Translations under genes and position numbers: made by a program
Part shown: positions 61,946 to 64,000 of the stretch, piece after piece
How the letters are laid out: each line of letters opens with the position of its first letter
Numbering within the stretch: the first letter of the stretch is position 1
Assembly (NCBI RefSeq): GCF_018336935.1
Contig: NZ_CP068771.1
Span: forward strand, 372,001-436,000
Length of the DNA: 64,000 nucleotides
Direction: 5' to 3'
From: Serratia plymuthica
GTDB lineage: Bacteria; Pseudomonadota; Gammaproteobacteria; Enterobacterales; Enterobacteriaceae
The notes under the pieces: model-generated
Database searches by the model: none
What the model saw: the letters and a program-made list of their open reading frames with translations, nothing else
Told to the model about the DNA's origin: nothing

Positions 61946-63874
61946 ATGGTCAAGGTAGACAAATGGCGGCTGTTGGCCGTGGGGCTGTGCCTGACGGCAT
62001 TCTCGGGCGCGGCGCTGGCGGACTCTCTCGACGCACAGCGTCAGCGCTACCTGCAAATCAAGCAGGCGTGGGACAGCAATCAGATGGATGTCGTGGCGCA
62101 ACTGATGCCGACGCTGCGTGATTACCCGCTTTATCCTTATCTGGAATACCGCGAACTGACGCAGGATCTCAGCCAGGCCGGCTTCTCCGAGGTGAATGAC
62201 TTTATCAAGCAGCACCCGACGCTGCCACCCGCCAAGTCGCTGGCGCCTCGTTTTGTCAATGAATTGGCGCGTCGTGAAGACTGGCGCACTCTGTTGGCTT
62301 TCAGTCCGCAGGCCCCCAAACCGGTCGCGGCGCGCTGTAACTACTACTACGCCAAATGGGCTACCGGCGATCAACAGGCGGCCTGGAGCGGCGCGGACGA
62401 TCTCTGGATGAGCGGTAAAACGCTGCCGGGCGCCTGCGATAAACTGTTCAACGTCTGGCAGGGTGCCGGCAAACAAACGCCGCTGAATACTCTGGAACGC
62501 ATGAAGCTGGCGTTAAAAGAGGGCAACAGCAGTCTGGTTAACAGCCTCTATCGCCAGTTGCCGTCAGAATATCAGACCATGGGTGATGCGCTGGTGCGCC
62601 TGCAAAACGATCCCGCCACCGTAGAGGCTTTTGCCCGCAGCGTCGGGCCGACCGACTTTACCCGTGCGGCGACCGGTATCGCTTTCGAGCGGCTGGCGCG
62701 CCAGGATGCGGAAAACGCCCGCGCGATGATCCCGAGTATCGCTCGTCTGCAGAAAATGAGCGACAGCGAGCGGTTGGGGTTGGAAGAGGCGGTGGCGTGG
62801 CGCCTGATGGGCAGCGATGCCACCTTCGAGCAGACCCAGTGGCGCGATAAGGTGATCCTGCGCAGCCAGTCTCCGACGTTGCTGGAACGCCGTGTGCGCA
62901 TGGCGCTGGGCAACGGCGATCGTCAGGGGGTGGCCACCTGGCTTTCGCGCCTGCCGGCAGAATCGCGCGATAAAGACGAATGGCGTTACTGGCGCGCGAG
63001 TATCTTGCTGGATGAGGGCAAACGCAGCGAGGGTGAAGAGATGCTGCGCAGCCTGATGAACGAACGCGGTTTCTACCCTATGGTGGCGGCGCAGAAACTG
63101 AATAAGCCGTACCCGGTCATGGTGGCGGTGGCGGCAAAACCCCGCGCCTCGCTGGTGGACGGGCCGGAAATCGCCCGCGTACGTGAACTGATGTACTGGA
63201 ACATGGATAACCTGGCGCGCAGCGAGTGGACCTCGTTCGTTGCCAGCCGCAGCCGGCCTGAACAGGAAGCGCTGGCGCGTTTCGCCTTCGAGCAGAAATG
63301 GGCCGATCTCAGCGTGCAGGCGACCATCGTCGGCAAGCTGTGGGATCACATCGAGGAGCGCTTCCCGGTGGCCTGGTCGCAAGAGTTCCGCAGCGCTACC
63401 GATGACAAGGGCATCACGCCGAGCTACGCCATGGCGATTGCTCGCCAGGAGAGCGCCTGGAACCCGAAGGCCCAGTCGCCGGTGGGGGCCAGCGGCCTGA
63501 TGCAGGTGATGCCGCGGACCGCGCAACATACCGTGCAAATGTACAATATTCCCGGTTACTCAAGCCCGAGCCAACTGCTTGATCCGCGCACCAATATTAC
63601 TATCGGCACCAGTTACCTGGAGTACGTTTACCAGCAGTTTGGCCGTAACCGTATCCTGTCGTCGGCAGCCTATAACGCCGGCCCATCGCGGGTGAATACC
63701 TGGTTGGGCAACAGCGAAGGGCGTGTCGATGCGGTGGCTTTTGTTGAAAGCATCCCGTTCTCGGAGACCCGTTCCTACGTGAAGAACGTGTTGGCTTACG
63801 ACGCGTTTTACCGTTATTTGATGCACCGCCCGGCCAAGGTATTGACCGATGCCGAGTGGCAGAGACGTTATTGA
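61946..63874 (+). CDS. slt: Slt: soluble lytic murein transglycosylase
   Basis: A 642-residue periplasmic enzyme (E. coli Slt70 precursor 645). Signal MVKVDKWRLLAVGLCLTAFS ends near ALA-D; a long alpha-superhelical U-domain follows; the C-terminal lysozyme-like domain has catalytic Glu502 in ARQESAWN and GLMQVMPRTAQ, with SYLEYVYQQFG and SAAYNAGPSRVNTWLG. It cleaves glycan strands to anhydromuropeptides. Confidence 0.95.
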   Translation: MVKVDKWRLLAVGLCLTAFSGAALADSLDAQRQRYLQIKQAWDSNQMDVVAQLMPTLRDYPLYPYLEYRELTQDLSQAGFSEVNDFIKQHPTLPPAKSLAPRFVNELARREDWRTLLAFSPQAPKPVAARCNYYYAKWATGDQQAAWSGADDLWMSGKTLPGACDKLFNVWQGAGKQTPLNTLERMKLALKEGNSSLVNSLYRQLPSEYQTMGDALVRLQNDPATVEAFARSVGPTDFTRAATGIAFERLARQDAENARAMIPSIARLQKMSDSERLGLEEAVAWRLMGSDATFEQTQWRDKVILRSQSPTLLERRVRMALGNGDRQGVATWLSRLPAESRDKDEWRYWRASILLDEGKRSEGEEMLRSLMNERGFYPMVAAQKLNKPYPVMVAVAAKPRASLVDGPEIARVRELMYWNMDNLARSEWTSFVASRSRPEQEALARFAFEQKWADLSVQATIVGKLWDHIEERFPVAWSQEFRSATDDKGITPSYAMAIARQESAWNPKAQSPVGASGLMQVMPRTAQHTVQMYNIPGYSSPSQLLDPRTNITIGTSYLEYVYQQFGRNRILSSAAYNAGPSRVNTWLGNSEGRVDAVAFVESIPFSETRSYVKNVLAYDAFYRYLMHRPAKVLTDAEWQRRY

Positions 63875-63900
63875 TTTTGACGGCGCTATGGTATGCTGCT

Positions 63901-63918
63901 GTACTAGTTAAATAGTAT
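63901..63918. promoter_or_regulatory. TrpR operator in the trpR promoter
   Basis: GTACTAGTTAAATAGTAT is close to the symmetric trp operator GTACTAGTTAACTAGTAC (16 of 18). TTGACG at 63877 followed 17 bp later by TGTACT is a possible promoter. It lies 11 bp before trpR, consistent with autorepression. Confidence 0.65.
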
Positions 63919-63929
63919 GGTGGCTTGCC

Positions 63930-64000
63930 ATGACGCAATTATCGCTTAACGATCCGGCTCTTTCTGAACAAGGTAATGAGGATTGGCTGCGCTTTGTCGC
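63930..64000 (+). CDS. trpR: TrpR: tryptophan repressor, N-terminal part
   Basis: The first 23 codons (MTQLSLNDPALSEQGNEDWL..) run off the right edge. The EDWLRFV segment corresponds to the start of helix A of TrpR, and the slt-trpR order is that of E. coli. The DNA-binding part is outside the window. Confidence 0.85.
   Translation, partial: MTQLSLNDPALSEQGNEDWLRFV

Overview
The window looks like a chromosomal segment of an enterobacterium close to Serratia (S. marcescens group). The evidence is the E. coli-like order in the right half (leu tRNAs, rsmC-holD-rimI-prfC-osmY-ytjA-yjjU-yjjV, deoCABD, ytjB/serB-radA-nadR-ettA-slt-trpR), the GC-rich codon usage, and several copies of the enterobacterial ERIC repeat. 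The genus is my inference; no marker for species is present. I see no prophage, insertion sequence or CRISPR array.

Layout. (1) 1-11.1 kb is an accessory catabolic region: an iron-type alcohol dehydrogenase, two LuxR-type regulators, a PuuB-like FAD amine oxidase with a cupin partner, a lipase-like hydrolase, and an operon of an APC permease, an unrecognised protein, a short-chain dehydrogenase, a MoaF-family protein and a second short-chain dehydrogenase. (2) 11.1-11.6 kb is a threefold tandem repeat. (3) 11.6-23.1 kb is a complete 4-hydroxyphenylacetate (homoprotocatechuate) pathway, hpaR / hpaG1 G2 E D F H I X A B C. HpaG is split in two, and HpaD is of the VOC (Fe/Mn extradiol) type. (4) 23.1-24.2 kb is ampH. 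(5) 24.5-31.7 kb is a GntR-controlled non-phosphorylative L-fucose pathway: dehydrogenase, lactonase, dehydratase, second dehydrogenase, diketo-acid hydrolase, mutarotase and FucP-like transporter. (6) 31.8-36 kb holds a membrane diguanylate cyclase, a Fur-box-preceded small membrane protein, three tRNA-Leu(CAG) genes, a LysR regulator and an aldo/keto reductase. (7) 36-64 kb is core backbone, interrupted by an MDR/LysR divergent pair (55-57 kb) and a yfiRNB c-di-GMP module (58.8-61.4 kb).

How it may work together. Sites resembling the presumed HpaR operator of the hpaG promoter (core TTAATATATTAA) also occur before the alcohol dehydrogenase, before the first LuxR gene and before the APC/MoaF operon. 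The 0-11 kb region may therefore be an upstream feeder module, perhaps for aromatic amines or amino alcohols, that delivers intermediates to the hpa pathway under shared control. This is the most promising undescribed system in the window, and it is inference from motifs, families and position. Other points worth a second look are TCGTTC-type palindromes around the MoaF operon promoter, tandem 15-bp operators ahead of the fucose operon, ERIC elements lodged inside the deo and yfi operons, and a heavily deleted yjjJ remnant.
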